From contig CAYWSL010000005.1 of NCBI GenBank assembly GCA_964460665.1, positions 20,030 to 84,029 on the forward strand: a stretch of DNA of 64,000 nt. Direction: 5' to 3'. The notes below the pieces were generated by a model. The model made no database searches and had not been told where the DNA came from. It was given only the letters and a program-made list of their open reading frames with translations. Made by a program: the position numbers and the translations under genes. Of the stretch, positions 15,705 through 24,661 are shown one piece after another. Numbering within the stretch: the stretch's first letter is position 1; every line of letters begins with the position of its first letter. The stretch is from K23-9 sp964460665. Lineage in GTDB: Bacteria > Planctomycetota > Planctomycetia > Pirellulales > Pirellulaceae.

Positions 15705-18700
15705 ATGAAACGTAACGCACTGCTGCTTGGATTTTTCGTTTCCCTTTCCTGTGTTCTTGCTGGCTCCGTCTCTTCTGCGGAACCGCTGCTGCAATTGCAA
15801 AAAGGCGACTCGGTCGCTTACATCGGCAATACGATGGCCGACCGAATGCAGCACCACGCTTGGTTGGAAACCTACATTCACGCCACTCACCCCAAGCACG
15901 AGCTGAAGTTCCGCAATCTTGGTTTCTCGGGCGATGAAATCACGACGCGTCCGCGGTCCAAGGACTTTGGCAGCCCCGACGAGTGGCTGACGAAAGTCGG
16001 CGCCGACGTCGTGCTGTGCTTTTTTGGATACAACGAAGCACTAAAGGGGCCAGACAAACTGACACGCTTCGAATCCGATTTGTCGAAGATGATCGACGCG
16101 ATGCGATCGCAGAAGTACAACGGCCAGTCCGCACCACGTTTGATTGTGGTTTCGCCGATTGCTCACGAAAATCTATCCAGCCCACACCTTCCTGACGGTT
16201 CCGAAAACAACGCCAAGCTGGCCGTCTACACCGAAGGCATGCGCAAGGTCTGTGCGTCAAAGAACGTAGCGTTTGTGGACGTGTTCAGCGAAAGCAAGCG
16301 ACTTTACGCTGGCATGGACAAACCACTGACGACCAACGGCATCCACTTGCTGGACCACGGCAACCAAGCTGTGGCTGCCGTGATTTTGCGACAGCTGTTT
16401 GGTAAGACTCCGCCCAACGATGTCAGCAAGCTACGTGAAGCCGTGCTGGACAAAAACTACCATTGGTTTAGCCGCTACCGCGTCGTCGATGGTTACAACG
16501 TTTTCGGCGGACGGTCGAAGTTGAACTGGCACGGGCAATCCAACGCGGACGTGATGCGTCGCGAAATGGAAATCTTTGACGTCATGACCGCCAATCGCGA
16601 CCAACGAGTTTGGGCCGTCGCCGCGGGTGGCGACCTAGTCGTGAAAGACGACAACTTGCCAGAAGAAATGGCTGTCCTAACAAACAAGAAAGGCCCACTA
16701 GAAAACGGCGCGTGGCCATACCTGGGAGCAAAGGAAGCGATCGACAAAATGGACATCCACGATGGCTTGCAAGTCAACGTGTTCGCTTCGGAAGACCGAT
16801 TCCCGCGGCTGGTCAATCCTGTGCAAGTTTCTGTGGATACCGACAGCCGTCTGTGGGCTTCGGTCTGGCCGTCGTATCCGCACTGGAATCCGACCGAACA
16901 AGCGCGCGACGCCCTGTTGATCTTTCCCGATGAGGACAACGATGGTGTGGCGGACGACTGTATCGTTTTCGCGGACGAGCTGAACAGCGTGACCGGGTTC
17001 GAGTTCTGGAATGGGGGCGTACTGGTTGCCGCACCGCCCGAGATTTGGTTTCTGAAAGACACCGATGGTGACGACAAGGCAGACTTGAAAATCCGGATGC
17101 TGCAAGGTGTCTCCAGCGCCGACACACACCACTCCGCCAACGCCATGGTGGTCGGTCCCGATGGATGGCTGTACTGGTCGCGTGGTGTCTTCAACGTCGC
17201 AAACTTTGAAACGCCAACCAAGACATATCGTTCCGGATCCACCGGCGTGCATCGATTCAATCCGCGCACCTTCGAAATGGAGTTCCACTTTCCGATAGGT
17301 CCGAATCCACACGGCGACGTAATCGACCAGTGGGGATTTCAATTCGTCAACGATGGCACAGGCGGAACGGGCAGCTACGTCAACATTGGCAAAGGTGTTG
17401 GCAATAAAAAGTGGTTTCAAAAACGTGTTCGTCCCGTTCCGGCGACAGGCATCCTTTCCGGTGGTCACTTCCCGCCTGAACTGGATGGCAACTTTCTGAT
17501 TTGCAACGCGATTGGATTTTTGGGAATCGCACAGCACAAAGTCAACTACGACGGAGCTGATATCACGGCGACAGAAATCGATCCGGTTTTGGTTTCGTCA
17601 GATCCCAATTTCCGCCCCAGCGATGTCGAAATCGGTGGCGACGGTGCGTTGTACGTGGCCGACTGGCACAACACTTTGATTGGCCACATGCAGCACAACA
17701 TGCGTGACCCCAACCGTGACCACGAACACGGCCGAATCTATCGCGTGACTGCAAAGGGACGATCGCTTCAGCAACCAGCTAAAATGAAGGGCAAGCCGAT
17801 CGCCGAAGTCTGCCAACAGTTCTTCTCTGACACCAACGCCACCCGCTACCGTGCTCGCCTGGAACTGACGTCGCGAGACGCAGCCGACATCACCACGCAA
17901 GTCCAAGCGTTTGCGGATTCGCTGAAGCCGACCAATGTCACGGACGATCGTGACGAGGCGCAAGCGTTGTTGGAATGCTTGTGGGTGTTCGAGGAGCAAC
18001 GGATTCCGAACATGGCGTTGCTGGTTAAGGTATTCGAAGCGGCGGAACCGCGAGTCCGAGCGGCAGCGATTCGCACGCTGGGCCACTGGGCTGGCAAAGT
18101 TGACCATGCCGCAGACCTGCTAAAGCTAGCCAGTCGAGACAAATCAGCACTGGTTCGCGCCGAAGCCGTGAAGGCGGCCGTTGACTTTGGCGGTGCCGAT
18201 TCAGCGGAAGTGATTTTCGCCGTCGCGTCGCAAAAGCTAGACGCCGAGTTAGAAACCGTTTTGGCCTACGCAAAGAAGAAAATTCCTGTCAGCCAAATCA
18301 TCAAGGAATCCATCGCAGCGGGGCGACCGCTAAGCCCAGCGGCGCAGGCCTACGCATTGAAAAGCGCCAGCGTCGGCGACTTGATGGCAATGGACGGCAG
18401 CGAAGCGGTTTATCGAGCGATCCTTAGCCGCGACAACGCCAAACCAAACGAGCTTTCCCACGCGTTGTCCGGGTTTGCCGAAGCGACCAACCAAAGTCCA
18501 CTCAAGACGCTGATGAACCTGATCGGCGACGCCCGCAAGAACGCTCAGTCAAACGTGATGGGATTGGGACAGCAGCTGGCGGCGTTTTCGCCCAGCGAAC
18601 TGGCCAACGTTCGTGGGCAGATCGAAGACATCGCGATCAACGGAGAATCACCTGCCTTGAAACGAGTCGGCTATGCCGCCTGGGTCGCCGCGGCTGGCCC

Positions 18701-20588
18701 GGACGATGCCTTCTTGGCCGCATCGCAGAACGAAGACAACCTTCGCGACTTCCTAGACGCCGTGCCCAATGTTGACCGGACGGTTCGCGGGCAATTATAT
18801 GACAAAGTGGAACCGCTGATCGCGGACCTTCCCACGCACCTAAAGTCGCCAGGTGGTGGCAGCGAATTGTCCCAGCAAGGCATCCAGGTTCAGTATTACC
18901 AGCCCAACGGAAAAAACGTCGCGATCGAGACGCTGGATAAGATGACGCCAAAAGCCACCGGCGTTGTGCCCAAGATTGTGATGGACGTGCCGCAAAAGCA
19001 ACGCAACGACGGTTTTGCGTTGCGGTTCACCGGCAAGCTGGTTGTGCCTCGCAGCGGCAAGTACAAGTTCTTCATCGCTTCGGATGACGGATCGCGGCTG
19101 TACTTGAACGACAAGCTGTTGATCAATCATGACGGACTGCACGGCATGAACGAAAAGAGGGCGTCGATCAAATTGAACGCCGGTTCGCATGACCTGGTTT
19201 TCACGTATTTCGACAACGGTGGCGCCGATGGCTTTCGTGTCCAATGGGAGGGACCTGGTTTCAAAAAGCAGAACATCGATAAGCAATATTTGTCCGTTGA
19301 TGGTGGTGAAACACTGCACGACATCGCCATCCGCGCTCTGACCACAATCCCGGGACGTGATTCGGATAAATTCCTGGCACTCTCGTCGCTTGTCGCTCAG
19401 GGCAAGAGTCGCCCAAGTGCCGTCAAAGCGTTGCTAAGCATCCCCGAAGCGAACTGGTCGGATCGACATGTGCGTCCGTTGACGGACAATTTGATCGGTT
19501 TTCTTAGTGAGATGCCGGCAAGGTTGCGAACCGGCGCGGCTGCGACCGACTCGATCGCTTTGACAAACAAGCTGGCCGCGAAATTGCCTTCGGACGTCGC
19601 GGCTTCGGTCAAGAATCGCTTGCAGAATTTGGATGTTCGCGTGATCGCGATCGGCACGGTCTCGCACCGAATGATTTTCGACAAAGAAGTGATCGCGGTC
19701 CAAGCTGGCAAACCAGTCGAGTTCCGTTTTTCCAACACCGATGCAATGCCACACAACTTTGCGATCACCATACCGGGTGCCTTGAAAGAGGTCGGCGAAC
19801 TGGGCGAATCGACTGGTCGCGATGCCGACGCCATGTCGCGTCACTACATCCCGGACTCGGCCAAAGTGCTGCTGGGTAGCAAACTGCTGCAACCAGGTGA
19901 AAACGAAGCGATCAGTTTTGATGTCCCGACGACTCCTGGCGTGTATCCGTACGTTTGCACGTATCCAGGACACTGGCGGCGAATGTACGGTGCGCTTTAT
20001 GTGGTAGCAGACCTGGAAGCCTACCAAGCGGATAGCGAAGCGTACTTAGCGAGCGAGAATCTGGAGATCAAGGACGAGCTATTGGAGATGAATACGCGTT
20101 CGCACGCTTGGACATACGACGAATTGGCGTCCGATCTGAAGACTTTACCAGCAGGCCGTAACTGGGATGTTGGCAAGGAGTTATTCAAGGTCGCCAGTTG
20201 CTCAGGCTGCCACCAGTTATCGGGCGAAGGCCGCGTGTTCGGACCGGACTTGGCGAAACTGGACGTAAAGAAGCACACCGCCGAAGCGATCCTGAGTGCA
20301 ATCGTCGATCCGTCTAAGGACATCGAAGCGAAGTATCAGTCCAACGTGTTCTTGATGGACGACGGGCGTCAGATCACCGGCATGATCACCAAAGAAACGG
20401 GCGCATTGGTTGAAGTGGTGGTCAATCCGCTTGCCAAAGACAAGCCAACTGTGCTGCAGGCGAACCAGATCGTAGCCAGAAAGAAGTCGCCAACGTCGCT
20501 GATGCCCAAAGGCTTGCTAGACAAGCTTTCGCGTGAAGAAATCCTGGACTTGGTCGCGTACGTGCTGTCACGCGGGGTGAAGCCGTAG
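15705..20588 (+). CDS. Giant secreted PVC-type redox protein: SGNH + beta-propeller dehydrogenase + HEAT + PA14 + cupredoxin + cytochrome c
   Basis: The 1627-residue protein has a signal peptide (residues 1-25). Domains in order: an SGNH/GDSL hydrolase-like region (~30-235; FRNLGFSGDEIT and GIHLLDHGNQ), the PVC 'membrane-bound dehydrogenase' propeller (~345-690; Ca-binding-like DEDNDGVADD and DTDGDDKADL), HEAT-type helices (~740-860), PA14 (~1053-1186; FFIASDDGSRLYLND), a blue-copper domain (~1310-1435) with ligands His1350, Cys1418, His1423 and Met1427, and a cytochrome c (~1490-1627) with CSGCH at 1499-1503 and a probable distal Met in SLMPKGLLDKL. Such fusions are typical of Planctomycetes and are thought to take part in polysaccharide degradation or periplasmic electron transfer. 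The substrate is unknown. The first SGNH block lacks the obvious GDSx serine, so hydrolase activity is uncertain. Confidence 0.93.
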   Translation: MKRNALLLGFFVSLSCVLAGSVSSAEPLLQLQKGDSVAYIGNTMADRMQHHAWLETYIHATHPKHELKFRNLGFSGDEITTRPRSKDFGSPDEWLTKVGADVVLCFFGYNEALKGPDKLTRFESDLSKMIDAMRSQKYNGQSAPRLIVVSPIAHENLSSPHLPDGSENNAKLAVYTEGMRKVCASKNVAFVDVFSESKRLYAGMDKPLTTNGIHLLDHGNQAVAAVILRQLFGKTPPNDVSKLREAVLDKNYHWFSRYRVVDGYNVFGGRSKLNWHGQSNADVMRREMEIFDVMTANRDQRVWAVAAGGDLVVKDDNLPEEMAVLTNKKGPLENGAWPYLGAKEAIDKMDIHDGLQVNVFASEDRFPRLVNPVQVSVDTDSRLWASVWPSYPHWNPTEQARDALLIFPDEDNDGVADDCIVFADELNSVTGFEFWNGGVLVAAPPEIWFLKDTDGDDKADLKIRMLQGVSSADTHHSANAMVVGPDGWLYWSRGVFNVANFETPTKTYRSGSTGVHRFNPRTFEMEFHFPIGPNPHGDVIDQWGFQFVNDGTGGTGSYVNIGKGVGNKKWFQKRVRPVPATGILSGGHFPPELDGNFLICNAIGFLGIAQHKVNYDGADITATEIDPVLVSSDPNFRPSDVEIGGDGALYVADWHNTLIGHMQHNMRDPNRDHEHGRIYRVTAKGRSLQQPAKMKGKPIAEVCQQFFSDTNATRYRARLELTSRDAADITTQVQAFADSLKPTNVTDDRDEAQALLECLWVFEEQRIPNMALLVKVFEAAEPRVRAAAIRTLGHWAGKVDHAADLLKLASRDKSALVRAEAVKAAVDFGGADSAEVIFAVASQKLDAELETVLAYAKKKIPVSQIIKESIAAGRPLSPAAQAYALKSASVGDLMAMDGSEAVYRAILSRDNAKPNELSHALSGFAEATNQSPLKTLMNLIGDARKNAQSNVMGLGQQLAAFSPSELANVRGQIEDIAINGESPALKRVGYAAWVAAAGPDDAFLAASQNEDNLRDFLDAVPNVDRTVRGQLYDKVEPLIADLPTHLKSPGGGSELSQQGIQVQYYQPNGKNVAIETLDKMTPKATGVVPKIVMDVPQKQRNDGFALRFTGKLVVPRSGKYKFFIASDDGSRLYLNDKLLINHDGLHGMNEKRASIKLNAGSHDLVFTYFDNGGADGFRVQWEGPGFKKQNIDKQYLSVDGGETLHDIAIRALTTIPGRDSDKFLALSSLVAQGKSRPSAVKALLSIPEANWSDRHVRPLTDNLIGFLSEMPARLRTGAAATDSIALTNKLAAKLPSDVAASVKNRLQNLDVRVIAIGTVSHRMIFDKEVIAVQAGKPVEFRFSNTDAMPHNFAITIPGALKEVGELGESTGRDADAMSRHYIPDSAKVLLGSKLLQPGENEAISFDVPTTPGVYPYVCTYPGHWRRMYGALYVVADLEAYQADSEAYLASENLEIKDELLEMNTRSHAWTYDELASDLKTLPAGRNWDVGKELFKVASCSGCHQLSGEGRVFGPDLAKLDVKKHTAEAILSAIVDPSKDIEAKYQSNVFLMDDGRQITGMITKETGALVEVVVNPLAKDKPTVLQANQIVARKKSPTSLMPKGLLDKLSREEILDLVAYVLSRGVKP

Positions 20589-20753
20589 GGAGCGGGGTGG
20601 CTAACGCTTCATACTTTTCGACTCTCACCACCAATGAAAAATACGACCAACGCCTCGTCCCAGCTGGGTCGGCAAACTCTGCACACTATGGGAAGCGTGC
20701 TGTGAGTTCGCCCCGGGGCGTAGCGTTGATCGTATGGTTGACCTCTAAGTTGT

Positions 20754-22154
20754 CTAGCGTCGTGTGCTGCTGCCGTTGTTTTGAGCGGCCAGTTGCATGT
20801 GGCCGAACAACGTTTGCTCGCGACGAACCAAGTAGAACTTGGCACGTGGGCCACGCTGCATGTCGGGATGCTCCAAAATTCCTTGCAAGTCATCCAGTGT
20901 GGCGGTTTGCCAGCCGTGGATACCTAGTAGAACGTCGCCGACTTGGATGCCTTGCTCGGCAGCCGTCGAACCCTTGCGAACCGACGTGATGTACAGTCCG
21001 CCGCGGTAAGCAGCACGCATGCGAGTGTTCAAGCGTTTCATCGCCGCTTGGCTAACTGGCTTGGACCGAATGCCTAGCACTTGCCATGCTGGGTCAATGG
21101 GGCCACTGGAAACACCCTGACGGACCTTTTCCGTCACAACGCGGATGTCCATGCTGTGGTTGCCACGCCTGACGCTGATCGGAATCGCATCACCGGGACG
21201 CGAACTGAGTATGGCTAGTGAAAAATCCAAGCGATCGTCAACTGGCTGAGAGCCAACGCGGACCACGCGGTCACCCGGCTTCAATCCCTCCCGTGCGGCA
21301 GAACTGCTAGCGGAGACATTGGTGATGGTGGCACCGTCACCGTCGCGGGGCCCGCCATTGATTCTCAGGCCAGTCATCAGACGATTGCTATTGTGTTTGT
21401 CGATCATCTCCGTGACGATCTCGATCACTTGGTCGATAGGAATCGCGAATGCAATCTGTTGGGCTCCGACACGAACGGCAACGTTGACGCCAATGATATC
21501 GCCGTTGATGTTCAGCAGTGGTCCACCCGAGTTTCCGGGGTTGATACCAGCACTGATCTGGATCAAATCCATGTAGTCCTGCGTATCGTTGACTGGGACG
21601 TCACGATGCAACGCACTGATGATGCCTTCGGTACACGTGTGGACGTAGCCGTACGCGTTGCCAATCGCGATCACGGTTTCGCCCACCATCAGGTCTTCAC
21701 TGGTGCCACGCGGGATGACTTTCAGTGGTTCGTCCGTGTTGACTTTGATCAGCGCCAAGTCACTGCGGATTCGCGAAGCAACCAAAGTTGCGTTAGTCGT
21801 CTCGCCACTGTGCAGCGTGACGCGAATGTCTTTTACATCTTCAACCACATGGTAGTTTGTAATCACATAACCGCGTGGGTCAATCACGACACCGGTGCCC
21901 ATTCCGTTGACGTTGCGGAATGATTCCCGCTCGCCGGCTGCCGCTTTGTTGCGAACAGTTTTTTGACCGTGAATATTAACAACTGCTGGTGACGAGCGCC
22001 GGATGGCCCGCACAGTCGGTGTTTGCCTATTGTCGATAGAGCCCTGCGACTGGCTTTGGGCAGCCACTGGTGTCGCTTGAATGCAAACGACAATCAAACT
22101 GATTGCCGCCAACACTCGGCCAAAGGCCGGGGCTAGTTGGATCGTTGGACGCAT
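20754..22154 (-). CDS. DegP/HtrA-type trypsin-like serine protease with two PDZ domains
   Basis: The 466-residue protein has an export signal (residues ~9-32) and a chymotrypsin-fold protease with the triad His102 (TNYHVVED), Asp132 (SDLALIKV) and Ser209 (GINPGNSGGPLLN). Two PDZ domains follow (about residues 265-345 and 365-450). HtrA proteins degrade or refold damaged envelope proteins. The overall arrangement matches DegP/DegQ. It stands alone, divergent from the membrane-protein gene at 22633, and ends 165 bases from the end of the PVC gene. Confidence 0.94.
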   Translation of the reverse strand: MRPTIQLAPAFGRVLAAISLIVVCIQATPVAAQSQSQGSIDNRQTPTVRAIRRSSPAVVNIHGQKTVRNKAAAGERESFRNVNGMGTGVVIDPRGYVITNYHVVEDVKDIRVTLHSGETTNATLVASRIRSDLALIKVNTDEPLKVIPRGTSEDLMVGETVIAIGNAYGYVHTCTEGIISALHRDVPVNDTQDYMDLIQISAGINPGNSGGPLLNINGDIIGVNVAVRVGAQQIAFAIPIDQVIEIVTEMIDKHNSNRLMTGLRINGGPRDGDGATITNVSASSSAAREGLKPGDRVVRVGSQPVDDRLDFSLAILSSRPGDAIPISVRRGNHSMDIRVVTEKVRQGVSSGPIDPAWQVLGIRSKPVSQAAMKRLNTRMRAAYRGGLYITSVRKGSTAAEQGIQVGDVLLGIHGWQTATLDDLQGILEHPDMQRGPRAKFYLVRREQTLFGHMQLAAQNNGSSTRR

Positions 22155-22632
22155 ATATCCCCGTCATCGCCGATTGTTTGGGATCATCTGTTCGGCGGGG
22201 TTTACGGGATCCGCCGAGTTGCACCGGTATTTCTGGTACGAACCTGTGCATCGGTAAATCCACTCGCCTGGCTTGATGGTTTAGCGACCCGCGCCGCAAG
22301 GTTTACCTAGCTTGTTGCTCGATGTCGGTGAATCGATTTGGCCCGCCAAAACACCAGTCTTTTTGAGGCAAACGAGCAAGAATTCGAGCCTTCTTTCGGG
22401 CAGAAATGACAAGTCGCAATCAAGTTTCCATGGTCGTTTACCGGCACAGCTTGATACCGTGTGTGCGGTCGCCAAAGCATGGAATCTGGCTTCCTCGGCC
22501 AGCTCAGACCCGCCCGTCGTCGCAGAAATAGAAGCAATCCGCGGGAAGTTTCACTCTGCTTGCCAAGAATCCCACTAGCGCAGCGAATGATCCGTTAACC
22601 CCGAATGCGAGTGGTTTCCGATTACGAGTACA
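22155..22632. other. Intergenic region between divergent genes
   Basis: No supportable gene or RNA was seen. The region carries the promoters of the HtrA gene and of the membrane-protein gene. Short frames here on both strands have no protein-like composition. Confidence 0.4.
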
Positions 22633-24024
22633 ATGGGCCAGTCCCCACACCAATCCTGCATGGCGAACTCTGTGCCAGATTCTCAGCCATTCCAATCGAA
22701 CGCCCCTCGCCGGACAGCCAAGACGCTCGCACAGCCACGCGAGGTCGACAAGCTGGCAGTGGCACCAGTCTCTCGCAGTCAGCCTGAAATCGCTACTGAG
22801 CGGCCTTATGAAGCCCAACTGGTCGCCACCACGGTTGCCTCGCCACCGCCTACCGAACGACCTGTAGTCGCGCCCGTTTCTACCGCAGCGCAAGTTTCAC
22901 GACCGGGCAAGTTTCGTTGGGTGATGCGAAAGATCGGATCCGGATTACGGTTTTCGTTTTGCCTGGCTTCGTTGGTCGCTTTGCTAGCCGTACTGAGTGC
23001 GATTCCGGTCCTGCAGTTGATTGCGTTTGGCTACTTGCTGGATGTTGCTGGACGGCTAACACGCGGCGGCACATTTTTTCAGTCGCTGCCAAACCTGCGA
23101 CGGGCAGGCATGATTGGTATGGCCGCGGTAGCGATCTTTGTCGCATCGCTGCCAACGCAGTTGCTAGTCCACTGGGAATCAGTCGCTCAGCTAATTTCCC
23201 CTGACTCTGCGCAAGCTGGCACGCTGCGAGTCCTAGCCATTGTTTCGTCTGGCCTGGCCACGTTGTATCTGCTGTGGGCTTGGGTTCGCGGGGGTCGGTT
23301 GGTGAATTACTTGTGGCCACAGCCGATACGCTTTTTGAAGGAAAGCTGGCGATGGAAAACCTGGTCGTCCGTCCCCGATCAACTTTGGGAATTCACTGTT
23401 AAGTTAGAAATGCCACGCTTGTTTTGGCTAGGCACGCGCGGTGCCATCGGAACCTTGGTGTGGTTGGTGCCTGGCATGATCATCATTGCGGTAACGCGAA
23501 ACGGTTCCACCGGCGCCGCAGGTCTTCTGGGTGCGATCGCCGCACTGGGCATGGGCATCTCGCTGTTGTACCTGCCGATGTTGCAAGCACACTTTGCCGC
23601 GGAAAATCGCCTGCGAGCCTTATTTGAAGTGCGTGTGATTCGCGAGCACTTTCGTCGCGCTCCCTGGGCTTGGTTGCTGGCGATGATCATCGGCTTGGTG
23701 CTGATGCCGATCCCGCTGTACTTGTTGAAGATCGAAGCCACGCCGCGCGAAGTCGCTTGGCTACCGTGCCTAGTTTTTGTCGCGTTCATTTTGCCAGCTC
23801 GGATCGCCGAAGGACTGGCGCTTCGCCGAGCGAGACGAAAGCCGCCCGCGACAGGTCGCTGGGCGAAAGTTTCCATTTGGCTGGTGCGTTTACTGATGAT
23901 CGGAGTGGTCGGAATCTACTTAGCATTCTTAACGATTTCGCAATTCACCAGTTGGGATGGCTTGCCAACCTGGGTCGAACAGCACGCGATCCTATTTCCC
24001 CGCCCATTCATCGGCGGCGTCTAG
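22633..24024 (+). CDS. Polytopic membrane protein of unknown function
   Basis: Starting at ATG 22633 the product has 463 residues; a later ATG (residue 10) is equally possible. The first ~95 residues are a Pro/Ala/Gln/Ser-rich disordered cytoplasmic tail. After this come seven to eight membrane helices, with a central loop 'FLKESWRWKTWSSVPDQLWEFTV' and arginine-rich turns. The pattern LIAFGYLLDVAGRLTRGG near the first helices resembles DUF4013-like or transport-associated membrane proteins, without certainty. The stop codon lies inside the 20-base repeat that borders the assembly gap at 24035. Confidence 0.8.
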   Translation: MGQSPHQSCMANSVPDSQPFQSNAPRRTAKTLAQPREVDKLAVAPVSRSQPEIATERPYEAQLVATTVASPPPTERPVVAPVSTAAQVSRPGKFRWVMRKIGSGLRFSFCLASLVALLAVLSAIPVLQLIAFGYLLDVAGRLTRGGTFFQSLPNLRRAGMIGMAAVAIFVASLPTQLLVHWESVAQLISPDSAQAGTLRVLAIVSSGLATLYLLWAWVRGGRLVNYLWPQPIRFLKESWRWKTWSSVPDQLWEFTVKLEMPRLFWLGTRGAIGTLVWLVPGMIIIAVTRNGSTGAAGLLGAIAALGMGISLLYLPMLQAHFAAENRLRALFEVRVIREHFRRAPWAWLLAMIIGLVLMPIPLYLLKIEATPREVAWLPCLVFVAFILPARIAEGLALRRARRKPPATGRWAKVSIWLVRLLMIGVVGIYLAFLTISQFTSWDGLPTWVEQHAILFPRPFIGGV

Positions 24025-24154
24025 CCCATCGTCGNNNNNNNNNNNNNNNNNNNNNNNNNNNNNNNNNNNNNNNNNNNNNNNNNNNNNNNNNNNNNNNNNN
24101 NNNNNNNNNNNNNNNNNNNNNNNNNNNNNNNNNNCGGCGTCTAGCCCATCGTCG
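24015..24154. repeat. 20-base direct repeat flanking a 100-N gap, includes the stop codon of the upstream gene
   Basis: CGGCGTCTAGCCCATCGTCG occurs at 24015-24034 and again, identical, at 24135-24154. The 100 Ns between (24035-24134) are an assembly gap. The TAG inside the unit is the stop codon of the gene at 22633. The gap may hide a tandem array, or the two contigs may simply overlap by 20 bases. Confidence 0.8.
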
Positions 24155-24177
24155 CCGACCGCTCGGCGGGCAAACAG

Positions 24178-24199
24178 CGAAAGTCGTACGTGACTTTCG
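24178..24199. repeat. Perfect 8-bp inverted repeat (REP-like hairpin)
   Basis: CGAAAGTC (24178-24185) and GACTTTCG (24192-24199) are separated by six bases. No T-run follows on either strand, so a terminator is less likely than a palindromic intergenic element. Confidence 0.5.
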
Positions 24200-24225
24200 A
24201 CCAGTGCTACCTATCCGTTTGAACG

Positions 24226-24254
24226 ACGGATGAACACAGATAGACACGGATGAG
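24226..24254. repeat. Interspersed 'ACGGATGAACACAG' type repeat
   Basis: The stretch carries two overlapping copies of a (C)ACGGATGA motif around an ACACAGATAGAC core. A truncated copy, ACGGATGAACA, is at 42240-42250 in another intergenic region. It resembles short dispersed repeats known in planctomycete and verrucomicrobial genomes, a resemblance recalled rather than checked. Confidence 0.45.
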
Positions 24255-24305
24255 AAGAGGAAGGCCTACAAGTCGCTGGCCTAGCATCACGTCATGTCAC
24301 CCAAC

Positions 24306-24337
24306 AAAAAACGACCGATCAGGGATCGGTCGTTTTC
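24306..24337. terminator. Bidirectional hairpin terminator
   Basis: ACGACCGATC (24311-24320) and GATCGGTCGT (24324-24333) form a 10-bp stem with a 3-base loop. On the minus strand the stem is followed by TTTTTTG, a classic terminator for the rpmJ gene that ends at 24384. On the plus strand TTTT follows, so it may also serve the converging gene. Confidence 0.88.
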
Positions 24338-24383
24338 GTGTTCTGATAGTCCTAGCAACTGTCTTGCTAGTTGGTCTGCCGGT

Positions 24384-24536
24384 CTAGCGGCGAGCCTTCT
24401 TGACCTTTGCTCCGCCCTGGCGGACTTTGAACTTAGGATTGCTTTTGCAAATCACATAGACTCGGCCACGTCGCTTGACGACTTGGCAATCAGGGTGGCG
24501 ATACTTAAGGGCGCCAATGCTGCTAACAACTTTCAT
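24384..24536 (-). CDS. rpmJ: 50S ribosomal protein bL36, C-minus (zinc-independent) type
   Basis: The 50-residue product begins MKVVSSIGALKYRHPDCQVV and continues KRRGRVYVICKSNPKF, ending in a basic tail. It matches the second bL36 paralogue (YkgO type), in which the CxxC pair of the zinc-binding form is lost and ERHPDC-like residues replace it. bL36 is part of the large ribosomal subunit. In Enterobacteria this paralogue is expressed under zinc limitation; whether it is the only copy here is unknown. A strong terminator lies 47 bases downstream. Too short for routine gene finders with a 60-codon cutoff, it is nevertheless certain. Confidence 0.96.
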   Translation of the reverse strand: MKVVSSIGALKYRHPDCQVVKRRGRVYVICKSNPKFKVRQGGAKVKKARR

Positions 24537-24556
24537 CGGATCGATCTTTTGAAATG

Positions 24557-24583
24557 AATCGGATAGGTTGGTTCTATCGGGTT
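24557..24583. promoter_or_regulatory. Imperfect palindrome upstream of rpmJ
   Basis: CGGATAG (24560-24566) and CTATCGG (24574-24580) form an imperfect inverted repeat with a 7-base spacer, starting 24 bases before the rpmJ start codon. The size and position suit a dimeric repressor such as Zur, but the sequence is not the enterobacterial Zur box. Speculative. Confidence 0.3.
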
Positions 24584-24661
24584 TTCTGAGTCGCGGAGTA
24601 TAGCGGAAGCGGAAAAACCTTCAACGGCAAATCTTCACCCTCTCTGATCTACGAGCCCAAC

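Noticed and set aside
24294..24557. Plus-strand frame of 87 codons over rpmJ
   Set aside because: It overlaps the certain rpmJ gene and its terminator on the other strand.
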